Origin: Alkalihalobacillus trypoxylicola
GTDB taxonomy: Bacteria; Bacillota; Bacilli; Bacillales; Bacillaceae_D
Direction of reading: 5' to 3'
Length of the DNA: 64,000 nucleotides
NCBI RefSeq assembly: GCF_001590785.1
Contig: NZ_LTAO01000001.1
Location: forward strand, 434,001 to 498,000
Shown: piece after piece, positions 23,092-32,345 of the stretch
Numbering within the stretch: the first letter of the stretch is position 1
Layout of the letters: each line of letters starts with the position of its first letter
Notes under the pieces: model-generated
The model's database searches: none
Told to the model about the DNA's origin: nothing
The model's input: only the letters and a program-made list of their open reading frames with translations
Made by a program: the position numbers and the translations under genes

Positions 23092-23361
23092 CTAGAACCC
23101 AAAAATGGCTCGGACTCCATTCATCGCTAGTCGCAACACAATAATGGCAACGATAGGAGAAAAGTCAATCATAGCAAATGGAGGAATAAATTTTCTAAAT
23201 GGTTCTAAGTAAGGCTCAACAATCCTACCTATAAATTGTCCGAATGATGATTCTCTTGCATTAGGAAACCACGACATTAAAATGTAAGCAATAATAAAAA
23301 ACGAGTAAATTGTCATAGCTTGATGGATAATTTGACCAATTGTTACTAACATCTTACACAT
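23092..23361 (-). CDS. ylmG: YggT family membrane protein YlmG
   Basis: 89 aa with two hydrophobic helices (about 8-30 and 65-85) and the family segments ILMSWFPNARES and YLEPFRKFIPP. Members sit with division genes and are linked to membrane or nucleoid distribution, but the biochemical function is unknown. ATG 23361 follows AAAGGTGGTGA closely (3 nt after GGTGG); ATG 23352 (MLVTIG) is an alternative 12 nt away. Both are plausible. Confidence 0.92.
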   Translation of the reverse strand: MCKMLVTIGQIIHQAMTIYSFFIIAYILMSWFPNARESSFGQFIGRIVEPYLEPFRKFIPPFAMIDFSPIVAIIVLRLAMNGVRAIFGF

Positions 23362-23392
23362 TCACCACCTTTATATTACTAACCGATTTCTA

Positions 23393-23848
23393 TCATTGAA
23401 AATGGTCTTCAACCAAATCGGTAATAGTACCTGCAACATCGACATTATCAGGCGTACATAAAAAGATATTTACCCCTAATTTCTGAATGTCCCCTCCAAT
23501 AGCATACACGGTTCCACTCAAAAAATCGACTATTCGTTTCGCTTGCTCATGTGATATTCTTTGTAAATTAATAATAACAGCCTTTCTTGCCTTCAAATGG
23601 TCAGCAATTTCCTGGGCTTCATCATACGTTCTAGGTTCAAATAAAATCACTTTTGAGCTATTTTTGACACTTTGAAGACTTACGACATTTTTGCCCTGCT
23701 TTTGCTGCACGGAGGATTGAGAACGACTTTTTTTATAGGCAGGCTCTTCCTCATAGCTTCTATCTTCAGGCTCCTCGACGTACTCTTCAATTTCTTGAAC
23801 ATCATCATCTAATTCAAAGAAACGTTTAAATTTCGTTTTCATTCCCAT
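23393..23848 (-). CDS. sepF: Cell division protein SepF
   Basis: Membrane-anchored FtsZ partner that bundles filaments into curved arcs. 151 aa. An N-terminal amphipathic helix ([13 protein letters not shown]) is followed by an acidic, low-complexity linker (about 15-60) and the conserved C-terminal DUF552 domain (about 62-150, with [12 protein letters not shown] and [12 protein letters not shown]). The start ATG 23848 follows AAAGGAGGATGGTTAA. ftsZ and ftsA, its partners, lie about 6 kb downstream in coordinates. Confidence 0.95.
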   Translation of the reverse strand: MGMKTKFKRFFELDDDVQEIEEYVEEPEDRSYEEEPAYKKSRSQSSVQQKQGKNVVSLQSVKNSSKVILFEPRTYDEAQEIADHLKARKAVIINLQRISHEQAKRIVDFLSGTVYAIGGDIQKLGVNIFLCTPDNVDVAGTITDLVEDHFQ

Positions 23849-23863
23849 TTAACCATCCTCCTT

Positions 23864-24550
23864 TTAGTTCTTTAACGGATTCCCCACTAAAACTGTTCCA
23901 ATACGAATAAAGGTGGCTCCTTCTTCTATAGCAATCGAATAATCATTCGACATCCCCATCGACAATTCCTTACAAGGAGCATGCTGATAACCAAGGCCCT
24001 CGACTTGATCTCTAAGCTCTCTTAGTTTTCTAAATATCGGTCTAGTTCTTTCAGGGTCTTGGTAGAAAGGAGCCATTGTCATTAAACCTACCACTTCAAT
24101 CGAGGGGTATTCGGCTAACTTTTCAATAAAAGGAATAAGCTCAGCTTCAGAAATTCCAGATTTGCTTTCTTCCTGAGAAACATTAACTTGAACAAAGCAA
24201 GACACCTTTTTACTTGAGCGCTTGTCCAGTTCTTCAGCTAAAGAAAGTCGATCAAGAGAATGGAAATAATCGTACTTATCGATCACTTTTTTCACTTTTT
24301 TTGTTTGAAGTGATCCAATGAAATGCCAGTTTCCTCTTTCACCGAGTTGTTCCCACTTCTCGACTCCGCCTTCTACACGATTTTCTCCAATATGCTCTAA
24401 ACCTGCATCTAAAGCCTCTTTTGTTGTTACAGTATCAACATACTTTGTGACAGCTATAACCTTGATTTCATCTTTATTGCGTCCACAACGACCTGCAATT
24501 TTCTCAATTTCAAGGTTCAGTTGTTTATACTTTTCTAAAATCGTCATCAT
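23864..24550 (-). CDS. ylmE: YggS family PLP-binding protein (PLP homeostasis)
   Basis: 228-aa single-domain protein with the fold type III alanine racemase-like barrel. The PLP lysine is in IKVIAVTKYVD (about residue 37), and the phosphate-binding region is near ELSMGMSNDYSIAIEEGATFIRIG. Members bind pyridoxal phosphate and keep its level balanced rather than racemising amino acids. It sits between sepF and pgeF, 15 nt from sepF. The start is MMTILEKY at 24550 or one codon on. Confidence 0.95.
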   Translation of the reverse strand: MMTILEKYKQLNLEIEKIAGRCGRNKDEIKVIAVTKYVDTVTTKEALDAGLEHIGENRVEGGVEKWEQLGERGNWHFIGSLQTKKVKKVIDKYDYFHSLDRLSLAEELDKRSSKKVSCFVQVNVSQEESKSGISEAELIPFIEKLAEYPSIEVVGLMTMAPFYQDPERTRPIFRKLRELRDQVEGLGYQHAPCKELSMGMSNDYSIAIEEGATFIRIGTVLVGNPLKN

Positions 24551-24561
24551 TTATACCCTCA

Positions 24562-25386
24562 CTAATCTCTTTGACCAATAAAACTCATCATTCTTCCACT
24601 TTTTCCTTTATCTCTACGGTGAGAAAAGAATAGGTCATCCTCGTACGTACAATAAAGAGATAACGTCATTTGTTCTTCAAGAAGCTTAAAGTTTTCAAGT
24701 AATAGTAACTTGTTTAATAAGCGTAAATCTAATAAAAAATGATCTGAGCGATGCTGAATCATTACTTTATTCGTTAATTCTTGACCATACTTTTTTTGAA
24801 TTTGTTCAAACAAAGTTAAATCAACTTCATAGGCTTTTTGACTAATACAAGGACCAATCGCGACCTGTATATCTTCAATTGCAACTTTTTCTTCAGTGAG
24901 CCAGGCTTGGATCATCTTTTCTCCTATACCCAAAACGGTACCTTTCCAACCCGCATGAGCAAGACCTATTAATCCTTTAGGCTCGCACCAGAAATATAAC
25001 GGCACACAATCAGCATATAAGCTAGTCAGCAATACATTCGATTCATTCGTATATAATCCATCCGTCGCTTCGATCGCTGTGTGTAATGAGCTCGCTCCTC
25101 TTCCTTGATCATCTTTTTTTACTTTACAAATAGTCGCTTTATGAATTTGTTCAGATCCGACCCAATTTTCTAAAGGAAAAGAAAGAGAATCTGAGACTAG
25201 CTGCCTATTATTAAGAACAGATTGTTCCTCGTCAGACACATGAAACCCCATGTTTAGGGAATGAAAGCTACCTTGACTAACACCACCATGTCTAGTTGTA
25301 AATCCAGCCTGTATCGATTTATTTTGTTGTAACCAAGGTTCTATAAGTAAATATTGAGTATGATACCTTTTAAAAGGCTCATTCAT
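24562..25386 (-). CDS. pgeF: Peptidoglycan editing factor PgeF (YlmD, multicopper oxidase-like / DUF152)
   Basis: Purine nucleoside phosphorylase-like zinc or copper protein that removes mis-incorporated L-Ser-containing wall precursors in E. coli; the role in Bacillus is less certain. 274 aa. Metal-site motifs are visible as TRHGGVSQG (about residues 32-40), the ADCVPLYF block, LAHAGWKGT, and the C-terminal CTYEDDLFFSHRRD. The longer open frame begins at 25413, but ATG 25386 (MNEPFKRYH) has AAGGGG 7 nt upstream and is preferred. Confidence 0.93.
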   Translation of the reverse strand: MNEPFKRYHTQYLLIEPWLQQNKSIQAGFTTRHGGVSQGSFHSLNMGFHVSDEEQSVLNNRQLVSDSLSFPLENWVGSEQIHKATICKVKKDDQGRGASSLHTAIEATDGLYTNESNVLLTSLYADCVPLYFWCEPKGLIGLAHAGWKGTVLGIGEKMIQAWLTEEKVAIEDIQVAIGPCISQKAYEVDLTLFEQIQKKYGQELTNKVMIQHRSDHFLLDLRLLNKLLLLENFKLLEEQMTLSLYCTYEDDLFFSHRRDKGKSGRMMSFIGQRD

Positions 25387-25490
25387 GAGTAAGCCCCTTT
25401 CTTCTAATACCATCTAGCACTGTAAATAAAAAGTCTTTGTTATAGTTTATCATAAATTGATTCTTTCAAGAAACGACTTTCTTCACCAAT

Positions 25491-25790
25491 TTAGCGCCTT
25501 TTTAAAGAATTTTGCCTAAATGATGTTTCAGAGAATGCCTTCATAGAATTTGGTACCTCTACTATAATAACATCTGAGCCAATTTTAATGATATTACTCC
25601 AAGGAATGATTACTTCCTGTTCATTTCTTCCGAGTAACCCCATCACTTTATTGGCCCCATTAATAATCATAGCCTCTATTTTACCTGTCGTTAAATTTAT
25701 ATCTAAATCTGATAAATGCCCTAAACGTTTTCCGTTCTCCATATTAACAATATCCTTGGACTGTAAATCTGAAATTTTCATCATCGTCAT
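25491..25790 (-). CDS. ylmC: YlmC/YmxH family PRC-barrel sporulation-associated protein
   Basis: About 99 aa. The PRC-barrel-like fold is recognised from MKISDLQSKDIVNM...GKRLGHLSDLDI, then LLGRNEQEVIIPWSNIIKIGSDVI, which is characteristic of YlmC/YmxH proteins. Two such paralogs exist in spore formers and are linked to sporulation; the molecular role is unknown. The open frame reaches 25877, but ATG 25790 (MTMMKIS) has AAAGG 6 nt before it. The C-terminus is basic (RQNSLKRR). It stands between sigG and pgeF as in B. subtilis; ylmA is absent. Confidence 0.88.
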   Translation of the reverse strand: MTMMKISDLQSKDIVNMENGKRLGHLSDLDINLTTGKIEAMIINGANKVMGLLGRNEQEVIIPWSNIIKIGSDVIIVEVPNSMKAFSETSFRQNSLKRR

Positions 25791-26007
25791 CCACATCCTT
25801 TTTTTCAAATTAAGGAGTGTATTCACTTCACCCTTTTCCTTCAATATATGCAAAGAGAAATAAAAATATATGTCCACTTTTAAAAAGTATTTTATGAAAC
25901 GCGTGATATAACGATTCAGTTTAGTTGTGATAAAAGCTATTTTTAAATTACTCCTGTAGCAAAACTTGAAATGGTGTGTAATGGCTACCTACACAAATAA
26001 CAAATAA

Positions 26008-26044
26008 GACGCTCCTTCTTATCAAAATCAAAAGAAGGAGCGTC
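26008..26044 (-). terminator. Probable terminator after sigG
   Basis: GACGCTCCTTCTT pairs with AAGAAGGAGCGTC around an 11-nt AT-rich loop. On the minus strand it is followed by TTATTTGTTATTTG, a moderate T-rich tail. Confidence 0.65.
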
Positions 26045-26060
26045 CTATAAAAGAAGAAAT

Positions 26061-26116
26061 CTAGCGAGCACAAGATACGGAGACTCCAATGGGAGACAGT
26101 GGTCATGCCCTTTTTC
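26061..26116 (-). repeat. Dispersed intergenic repeat, family B, copy 4 (partial, inverted)
   Basis: On the minus strand it reads CTCCCATTGGAGTCTCCGT, TCTTGTGCTCGCTAG, matching the core CCCACTGGAGCCTCCGT..TTGTGTCCGCTAGC of the copies at 35.6 and 37.3 kb. It lies between the sigG stop and its terminator. Confidence 0.65.
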
Positions 26117-26143
26117 TAAATCTAAAAAATTCATCTATCCTAT

Positions 26144-26929
26144 TTAGCTTTGTGCATGCTTGTTCATTTGATTAATAGCGGCCTTCTCGAGACGAGATAC
26201 TTGAGCTTGTGAGATACCAATTTCATCCGCTACTTCCATTTGTGTTTTACCCTGATAAAATCTCATATTTAATATCAATTTTTCACGGTCATTCAAACGA
26301 AGCATCGCTTCCTTTAGTGCAATCTCTTCAACCCAGTTCACATCTTTATTTTTGTCATCGCTAATCTGGTCCATAACAAAAATCGGATCTCCGCCATCAT
26401 TATAAATAGGTTCAAATAATGACACAGGGTCCTGAATGGCATCTAGTGCGAAAACAACATCTTCCTTTGGAACATCTAGTACTTTGGCTATTTCCTGTAC
26501 TGTCGGTTCTTTTTCACGCTTCTTTTCCGCCATTAATTGGTCACGAACTTGAAGTGCCTTATAAGCAATATCTCTAAGTGACCTTGAAACTCGAATTGGA
26601 TTATTATCACGTAAATATCTGCGTATTTCTCCAATAATCATCGGTACTGCATAAGTAGAAAATTTGACATTTTGCCCTAAATCAAAGTTATCAATGGATT
26701 TCATCAAGCCGATACAACCTACCTGAAATAAATCATCGACAAACTCGCCACGGTTATTAAATCGTTGAATCACACTTAACACTAACCTTAAATTTCCATT
26801 TACTAGCTTTTCGCGAGCGCTATCTTCTCCACCTTGAAGTTTGACAAATAATTCTCTCATTTCTGTATTTTTCAATACAGGTAATTTCGAAGTATCTACA
26901 CCACATATTTCTACCTTATTTCGCGTCAA
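26144..26929 (-). CDS. sigG: RNA polymerase sporulation sigma factor SigG
   Basis: Late forespore sigma factor. 261 aa. The N-terminal VEICGVDTSKLPVL segment is specific to sigma-G. Regions 2 (SIDNFDLGQNVKFSTYAVPMIIGEIRRYLRD), quoted here as NFDLGQNVKFSTYAVP, 3 and 4 (DREKLILNMRFYQGKTQ and the HTH AQVSRLEKAA) are complete. The start is TTG 26929, with TCAGGAGGG 6 nt upstream. It lies downstream of sigE, separated by a terminator, a repeat and a sigma-F-like promoter, as expected for a gene made only in the forespore. Confidence is high. Confidence 0.97.
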   Translation of the reverse strand: MTRNKVEICGVDTSKLPVLKNTEMRELFVKLQGGEDSAREKLVNGNLRLVLSVIQRFNNRGEFVDDLFQVGCIGLMKSIDNFDLGQNVKFSTYAVPMIIGEIRRYLRDNNPIRVSRSLRDIAYKALQVRDQLMAEKKREKEPTVQEIAKVLDVPKEDVVFALDAIQDPVSLFEPIYNDGGDPIFVMDQISDDKNKDVNWVEEIALKEAMLRLNDREKLILNMRFYQGKTQMEVADEIGISQAQVSRLEKAAINQMNKHAQS

Positions 26930-26963
26930 TTCTTTCCCTCCTGACGGGAGATGATGTCAAATA

Positions 26964-26992
26964 AAGTATCTCCTTGAGGAAAAAAAATATGC
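26964..26992 (-). promoter_or_regulatory. Candidate sigma-F-type promoter of sigG
   Basis: The minus strand has GCATA (26988-26992), 14 nt, then GGAGATACT (ending near 26965), which fits the sigma-F/G pattern GCATA..GGnnAnAnT. The spacer is at the short end. sigG is sigma-F-transcribed in B. subtilis. Confidence 0.5.
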
Positions 26993-27039
26993 ATAGGCTA
27001 TCCCCACTTTTTTTCGAAAAGTGTACTCAGCCTATGCTA
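26991..27039 (-). terminator. Intrinsic terminator between sigE and sigG
   Basis: GCATAGGCT and AGCCTATGC form a 9-bp outer stem around an inner CACTTTT/AAAAAGTG hairpin, followed on the minus strand by ATATTTTTTTT. It would limit read-through from the mother-cell spoIIG operon into sigG. Confidence 0.85.
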
Positions 27040-27100
27040 ATACTAGAAATATTTTTTATTTTATTTTTTTAGATGAATCCATTTTATCATTTATAACTTT

Positions 27101-27331
27101 TAATGAAAACGAGCAATTAGGTTTTTGATTTTCACTTTGGTAGAATGCTTTCCCCAGGACTTGTCTTCAGCTACGAGAGCGTCGTCAGAGTGAATCTTCA
27201 AACGGCGCTCATCCTTTGGGAGTCACTACCTACCGTTACAATCAACGAGTGAATTTGCAATCATTAAGGACATTTTTATAATAAGTGGTCGGTTTTATTC
27301 ACTTATAAAACAATTTTGAAATTCATTTAGA
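27101..27331 (+). repeat. Dispersed intergenic repeat, family A, copy 1
   Basis: It aligns along about 230 nt with 35221-35453: GAAAAC.GA.C.ATT, TTTTTGATT, ATGCTTTCCC, CTTGTCTTCAGCTA, ATCCTTTGGG, CAATCAA, CGGTTTTATTC and GAAATTCA appear in the same order. It ends right at the sigE stop codon. Confidence 0.8.
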
Positions 27332-27333
27332 TG

Positions 27334-28047
27334 TTAAACCATTTTATTAAATTCTTTTTGCAGTCTTTTAATAATTCTTTTTTCTAATCTTGAAATATAT
27401 GATTGCGATATTCCTAACATATCTGCTACATCTTTCTGAGTTTTTTCCTCATCTCCAGCTAAACCAAATCGAAGCTCCATAATTTGTTTTTCCCTTGCAT
27501 TTAAAGTGTGCAAAGCTTTAACTAAAAGCTTTCTATCTACTCGTTCTTCTATTCCCTTCGTTATAATGTCCTCATCCGTCCCAAGAACATCTGATAAAAG
27601 AAGCTCATTACCATCCCAATCAATGTTTAATGGTTCATCAAAAGAAACTTCTGATCTCGTTTTATTATTTCTTCTTAAGTACATTAATATTTCATTTTCA
27701 ATACATCTAGATGCATAAGTGGCTAATTTTATTTTCTTTTCGGGATTGAACGTATTGACCGCTTTAATTAAACCTATCGTCCCGATACTTATTAAATCTT
27801 CAATATTAATTCCGGTATTTTCAAATTTCCTAGCTATATAGACAACTAACCTTAAATTTCTCTCAATTAATACAGAGCGAACCGCTTTATCTCCAGAAGG
27901 TAATTTTTTTAATAAAACAGCTTCTTCTTCTTTAGATAAAGGCGGTGGGAGTGCTTCACTTCCCCCTATGTAATAAATTTCGTCAGATTTCATCCCTAAA
28001 CGATGCATCAATCGATACCAAAAAAGAGTCACCTTTAGTTTAATCAT
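27334..28047 (-). CDS. sigE: RNA polymerase sporulation sigma factor SigE (pro-sigma-E)
   Basis: Early mother-cell sigma factor made as an inactive precursor and cut by SpoIIGA. About 237 aa. The N-terminal pro-sequence (about 27 residues, [20 protein letters not shown]) is followed by [13 protein letters not shown], region 2 ([21 protein letters not shown]) and region 4 with the [16 protein letters not shown]; segments are quoted in part. I chose ATG 28047 with GGAGGAG 6 nt upstream; TTG 28062 lies inside that site and is unlikely. It directly follows spoIIGA by 17 nt in the spoIIG operon. Confidence 0.97.
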   Translation of the reverse strand: MIKLKVTLFWYRLMHRLGMKSDEIYYIGGSEALPPPLSKEEEAVLLKKLPSGDKAVRSVLIERNLRLVVYIARKFENTGINIEDLISIGTIGLIKAVNTFNPEKKIKLATYASRCIENEILMYLRRNNKTRSEVSFDEPLNIDWDGNELLLSDVLGTDEDIITKGIEERVDRKLLVKALHTLNAREKQIMELRFGLAGDEEKTQKDVADMLGISQSYISRLEKRIIKRLQKEFNKMV

Positions 28048-28064
28048 TCCGTTCTCCTCCAAAT

Positions 28065-28991
28065 TTAAGCTAATTTTTCAACAGTGGGGTTTATGACTAG
28101 CTTTGGATGAATAATACTAGTAAAAAGTCCATCTGCTGAAAGCTCACCATCCTGTAGACCTATTAGTACTTTTTCATTTTGAAAAACTTCACCATGATTC
28201 ATAATCTCAACCATATCTGGTTTAATAGCTACCAAAAAAGGGTTAGATTGACCAATAACTCGATAGGGAATAATTCGTACACGATGCGCAATTCCTTCTT
28301 TTTCTGCTAATGTAGTTTCATGTCCATCGACCACTTTCAACAATTCATCGACCATTTCTGATGAATATACTTGCTTTAATTGACTCGTTTCCAAAATCAT
28401 TACAGGACTTTTTGTAATAGGATCGACTAGTTGATTACCTGTATCAATTAAACCTTTTACGTTTAATTCTTTATCGCTAATAACAATGCGAATCTCAACT
28501 ATTTGTTCAGCTTGGATTTTTTTCGTTTCAATCGTTTCAAATCGTTGCTTTGAAAAATACCAAACTAAAGGAAAGCCGATTAAAACGAAAAACCAACTAA
28601 ATTGGCTTCCGATAAAAACCCCATTTTCTGGTGCAAAAATAGATAGGATGTCCAATTCTGTTTGCCAAAAATAATGAAGGGCAAATAATCCACCACCTGT
28701 CATAAATGTTACAAAATAAAACATCGCTAAATTCTGCATAAAAAACCTCAACCTTTGATAACCAAAGGCTATCCAAACGATTAGAATCGAAAATAATCCT
28801 TTGAACCAAGGCTGATAGACAATTGAAGCAAATGAAGTGAACATTGCAAAGACAATCAAGGATGCGAAAAAGGTAGCTAACAAAAACCGAATATGCCGAA
28901 ATTTTCTTTTGAGAACGATTGCCGTTAAGGCAATAAGTAAGTAATCAATACCAAAGTTTAATAACCAAATGAGATCGAGATAAACAGTCAT
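28065..28991 (-). CDS. spoIIGA: Sporulation sigma-E processing peptidase SpoIIGA
   Basis: Membrane aspartic protease that cleaves pro-sigma-E at the septum. 308 aa. Five hydrophobic helices occupy the first about 150 residues, and the cytoplasmic half carries the protease motif GLIDTGNQL (catalytic Asp near residue 183). It starts at ATG 28991 behind GAGGGATACAA and forms an operon with sigE. The upstream region has the long-spacer promoter typical of spoIIG. In B. subtilis a protease gene lies between ftsZ and spoIIGA; here there is none. Confidence 0.96.
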   Translation of the reverse strand: MTVYLDLIWLLNFGIDYLLIALTAIVLKRKFRHIRFLLATFFASLIVFAMFTSFASIVYQPWFKGLFSILIVWIAFGYQRLRFFMQNLAMFYFVTFMTGGGLFALHYFWQTELDILSIFAPENGVFIGSQFSWFFVLIGFPLVWYFSKQRFETIETKKIQAEQIVEIRIVISDKELNVKGLIDTGNQLVDPITKSPVMILETSQLKQVYSSEMVDELLKVVDGHETTLAEKEGIAHRVRIIPYRVIGQSNPFLVAIKPDMVEIMNHGEVFQNEKVLIGLQDGELSADGLFTSIIHPKLVINPTVEKLA

Positions 28992-29019
28992 TTGTATCCC
29001 TCAATATTCATTTTCAATA

Positions 29020-29052
29020 AGTATAAATCACTAGCATTTCTAAGTCTGTCAC
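29020..29052 (-). promoter_or_regulatory. Candidate spoIIG promoter with long spacer
   Basis: On the minus strand GTGACA (29047-29052) and TATACT (29020-29025) are 21 nt apart. The B. subtilis spoIIG promoter is known for an over-long spacer (22 bp) and activation by Spo0A~P. GTCAGAA just upstream is only loosely like a 0A box (TGTCGAA). Confidence 0.55.
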
Positions 29053-29275
29053 TTTCTGACGAGTTACTACTTGTTATTTTGAAAGATTTTTGCCTATTCT
29101 GTCATAATTGTATTTTTGGAAATACTATAGGAAATAAAGAGTTGAAGGAATAAGACAAAACGAATCAATGAGGAATACAAGAGAGTCTATAAAGTTTAGT
29201 CTCATTAATCAATCATAAGTGGCAATGCTGAAATGAATATAAAATACAAAATACGCTTCCTTAAATAAAAACAAA

Positions 29276-29308
29276 AAAATCGAGAAGCTTTTTAGCTTCT
29301 CGATTTTT
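29276..29308 (-). terminator. Intrinsic terminator after ftsZ
   Basis: AATCGAGAAGCT pairs with AGCTTCTCGATT around a short A/T loop, with T-runs on both sides. It lies 20 nt beyond the ftsZ stop. Confidence 0.93.
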
Positions 29309-29327
29309 ATTAAATACAAGCTTTTAT

Positions 29328-30482
29328 TTACGAACGATTACGATTTCGTCTATTTCTTAAAAATGTTGGAATGTCTAATGTATCCAATTGCTCATCAGAA
29401 GACTGTGAATGAGATGATTGATTGGAGTTATAGCGTTGTTCCTTTTGTGGAGCTTCTTCTTGTTTAGGCTTCGCATGGCTTTGTTGATTTAGCTTAGGCG
29501 AAACTTGGCGTTGCGCTGGCTTACTTTCCATTTCTTCAAATCCAGTTGCTATGACCGTTACCACAATCTCATCCTTCAAATTTTCATTAATGACTGACCC
29601 AAATATCATGTTTACTTCTGAGTCAGAAGCGGCCGACACAATTTCTGCTGCTTCATGAACTTCATATAAACTTAAGTTTGCGCCACCCGTAATATTCATT
29701 AATACGCCTTGCGCTCCATCTACAGATGTTTCTAATAATGGACTTGAAATGGCTTTTTTTGCAGCCTCTGCGGCACGGTTTTCTCCAGTCGCTATCCCAA
29801 TCCCCATAAGAGCTGAGCCCTTTTCACTCATAATCGTTTTAACATCAGCAAAATCTAAGTTAATGAGACCAGGAACGGCTATTAAATCAGAAATACCTTG
29901 TACACCTTGACGCAATACATTATCGGCCTCTCTAAAGGCTTCTAACATTGGTGTATTCTTATCAACAATCTCTAACAAGCGGTCATTCGGGATAACAATT
30001 AAAGTATCAACCTTTTCCTTTAATGCTTCAATCCCCGCCGCTGCTTGATTTTGACGCTTTCTTCCTTCAAATGTAAATGGTCTTGTAACCACTCCCACCG
30101 TTAGTGCACCTAATTCTTTTGCTACCTCAGCGATGACAGGTGCGGCTCCAGTACCTGTTCCGCCACCCATTCCAGCCGTAATAAATACCATATCTGCACC
30201 TTGAAGTACTTCCTCTAACTGCTCTTTGCTTTCTTCAGCGGCTTTTTTTCCAATTTCAGGATTTGCTCCAGCGCCAAGTCCTCTTGTCAACTTGCCACCT
30301 AATTGTAATTTTGCCTCGGCTTTAGATAAATGCAAAGCCTGTGCATCTGTATTTACAGCAATGAATTCCACACCTTGTAATCCATTTTCAATCATTCGAT
30401 TTACAGCGTTACTTCCACCGCCACCTACACCAATAACTTTAATTTGTGCTAATTGATCCATATCCATTTCAAACTCTAACAT
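29328..30482 (-). CDS. ftsZ: Cell division protein FtsZ
   Basis: Tubulin-like GTPase that forms the Z ring. 384 aa. The GTP-binding signature GGGTGTG (about residues 104-110), [13 protein letters not shown] near the N-terminus and the T7 loop (NLDFADVKT) are intact. A variable glutamine-rich linker (about 318-365) leads to the C-terminal conserved peptide [10 protein letters not shown] with a basic tail, the docking site for FtsA, SepF and others. The start ATG 30482 has AGGGGGGACC upstream. It is cotranscribed with ftsA, which ends 32 nt earlier. Confidence 0.98.
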   Translation of the reverse strand: MLEFEMDMDQLAQIKVIGVGGGGSNAVNRMIENGLQGVEFIAVNTDAQALHLSKAEAKLQLGGKLTRGLGAGANPEIGKKAAEESKEQLEEVLQGADMVFITAGMGGGTGTGAAPVIAEVAKELGALTVGVVTRPFTFEGRKRQNQAAAGIEALKEKVDTLIVIPNDRLLEIVDKNTPMLEAFREADNVLRQGVQGISDLIAVPGLINLDFADVKTIMSEKGSALMGIGIATGENRAAEAAKKAISSPLLETSVDGAQGVLMNITGGANLSLYEVHEAAEIVSAASDSEVNMIFGSVINENLKDEIVVTVIATGFEEMESKPAQRQVSPKLNQQSHAKPKQEEAPQKEQRYNSNQSSHSQSSDEQLDTLDIPTFLRNRRNRNRS

Positions 30483-30514
30483 GTGAGGTCCCCCTAATCG
30501 ACTAACATTTAAAA

Positions 30515-31810
30515 CTATTCAAAGAATGCTTTAAAGAAATTTTTTACTTTTGCTTTTGACTTTTCTGTTTTCTCTTGCTTTTCCTTTGGTTGTTTCGTTG
30601 GTCTTGAATCATAACTTCGATTCGAAGTCTGACGCTCTTCTACTTCTTCACTCACAGAAGATGCCACTTCTTTTCCTTGCACTTTAACGTTTTTGTAGGC
30701 AAATTGAATCAATCCTACACTCGTTGTATATTGTGACTCACGAACACCTATATAATCTGGAATAGCAATTCGAATACTACCTTGTAACAACTCTCTTGAA
30801 AGTTCTAATAAGCCAGGCATCATCGCTGTACCGCCTGTCAGCACATAACCACCAGGAAAATCTTGATAGCCTAATCGATTCAATTCCTTATATATCAGCT
30901 CAAATATTTCTTCCATTCGAGGCTCAATAATATGAGCTAACTCAAATTGGTCGAATTGCTCTTTTTCATTCGAACCTATTACGGAAGCTTCAAACTTTTC
31001 TTCACTAGAAGCTTCATCAATATAAGCATGTCCATGTTTTAATTTAATTCTTTCTGCTTCTTCTGTCGATGTTCTTAAACCAATGGCAATATCATTTGTA
31101 ATATGATCCCCACCAATTGGCAGTACGGATGTTGATTGAAGTGACCCTTGTTCAAAAACAGAAATAGTGACCGAGCCACCACCAATATCAATCATACATA
31201 CGCCTAAACTTTTTTCATCTTTTGAGATAGCGACAGAGCCCGCTGCCAAAGGCTGTAAACAAACATCTGCAATTTGTAAACCAGCTCTTTCTACACAGCG
31301 TAAAAGATTATGTAGAACAGTTTTTGATCCGGTAATGATGGTTCCTTCCATTTCTAAGCGAACACCTATCATTCCTCGCGGGTCATTAATTTCATCTAAT
31401 CCGTCAACAATAAATTGTTGTGGGATTACATCAATAATTTCTCGCTCAGGTGGGATAGATATGACTTGTGCCGCATCGATGACTCGTCCAATATCCTCAT
31501 TGCCAATTTCTCTATCTGGACTAGAAACCGCTACTACCCCATGACATGGTTGCAGTTGAATATGATTTCCATTGATGCCAACAATGACCTGACGAATAGA
31601 CAGTCCGACCATTCTTTCAGCTTGCTCAATAGCTCTTCTTATGGATTGAACCGTTTCATCAATATCAACAATTGCCCCTTTTTTAATTCCATTTGATGGG
31701 GTTGTTCCAACACCTATTATATTAATGGATCGATTGGCGATTTCACCAATAATCACTCTGACATTGGATGTACCGATGTCTAAACTAACATAAATTTCAT
31801 TGTTGTTCAT
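30515..31810 (-). CDS. ftsA: Cell division protein FtsA
   Basis: Actin-like ATPase that anchors FtsZ to the membrane. About 431 aa. Phosphate-binding loop 1 ([11 protein letters not shown]) lies at the N-terminus, the SHS2/1C domain follows (about 85-165), and GGSVTISVF and [12 protein letters not shown] mark the actin fold. The C-terminal amphipathic helix [11 protein letters not shown] is the membrane anchor. The open frame begins at 31849, but ATG 31810 with AAGGAGGTG 7 nt upstream is the true start. It heads the ftsA-ftsZ pair, with its own promoter. Confidence 0.97.
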   Translation of the reverse strand: MNNNEIYVSLDIGTSNVRVIIGEIANRSINIIGVGTTPSNGIKKGAIVDIDETVQSIRRAIEQAERMVGLSIRQVIVGINGNHIQLQPCHGVVAVSSPDREIGNEDIGRVIDAAQVISIPPEREIIDVIPQQFIVDGLDEINDPRGMIGVRLEMEGTIITGSKTVLHNLLRCVERAGLQIADVCLQPLAAGSVAISKDEKSLGVCMIDIGGGSVTISVFEQGSLQSTSVLPIGGDHITNDIAIGLRTSTEEAERIKLKHGHAYIDEASSEEKFEASVIGSNEKEQFDQFELAHIIEPRMEEIFELIYKELNRLGYQDFPGGYVLTGGTAMMPGLLELSRELLQGSIRIAIPDYIGVRESQYTTSVGLIQFAYKNVKVQGKEVASSVSEEVEERQTSNRSYDSRPTKQPKEKQEKTEKSKAKVKNFFKAFFE

Positions 31811-31931
31811 TCTGTGGCACCTCCTTATTCTATAAAGTAAAACGAACATTTGAAATTTGATTTTTTATCTTTTTGTACATTCTTAACTATAAATTTTGTC
31901 AGTAAAACGCTTCATCATTTCATATTCAACA

Positions 31932-31961
31932 TGTATAGGTTAATTTCCTCTTACAATTCAA
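31932..31961 (-). promoter_or_regulatory. Probable sigma-A promoter of ftsAZ
   Basis: On the minus strand TTGAAT (31956-31961), an 18-nt spacer and TATACA (31932-31937) stand 120 nt before ftsA, just after the sbp stop. Confidence 0.55.
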
Positions 31962-31977
31962 GATTTGTTTCATAAAG

Positions 31978-32343
31978 TTAACTTTTTTCTTTGCGCTCTT
32001 TTCTTTGCTTTTCCCAATTACTTATCCACAATCTTCTAATAATAGCTATGTTTTGAAATAATCGAACACCAAAGGCAAAAATTGCTGCTAAATATAAGTC
32101 TACACCAAGATGTACACCTAGGAAAGCTAAACCTGCTGCCAAAATAATATTAAAGAAAAATCCACTAACAAAGACCTTCGCCTCAAATGTTTTCTCCATA
32201 TGTGCTCTAACTCCACCGAATAGAGTATCTAGTGAAGCTAGCACAGCAATGGATAAATAATTAGAATACTCAACCGGAACTCTAAACTCTGTAAGTAGAC
32301 CAATCGCTATTCCAATGATTAAACCTAGTATAGGCAACCACAT
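31978..32343 (-). CDS. sbp: Small basic protein Sbp (DUF1290)
   Basis: 121-aa membrane protein with three hydrophobic helices (about 3-22, 28-45 and 55-100) and the family segments VPVEYSNYLSIAVLASLDTLFGG (seen around residues 22-44) and GVRLFQNIAIIRR. The C-terminus is basic (KQRKERKEKS). The function is unknown; it is conserved beside ftsA in Firmicutes. It is 2 nt downstream of the DUF881 gene, in the divIB-sbp unit. Confidence 0.92.
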   Translation of the reverse strand: MWLPILGLIIGIAIGLLTEFRVPVEYSNYLSIAVLASLDTLFGGVRAHMEKTFEAKVFVSGFFFNIILAAGLAFLGVHLGVDLYLAAIFAFGVRLFQNIAIIRRLWISNWEKQRKERKEKS

Positions 32344-32345
32344 GC

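Larger units (their letters stand above)
26930..27333. other. sigE-sigG intergenic region
   Basis: This 404-nt gap holds, in minus-strand order, repeat copy A1 abutting the sigE stop, the sigE terminator (26991-27039), and a sigma-F-like promoter whose -35 lies in the terminator arm. No gene was seen. Confidence 0.75.
28992..29327. other. ftsZ-spoIIGA intergenic region
   Basis: This 336-nt gap holds the spoIIG promoter (29020-29052) near spoIIGA and the ftsZ terminator (29276-29308). The middle is AT-rich with no gene. Confidence 0.7.
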
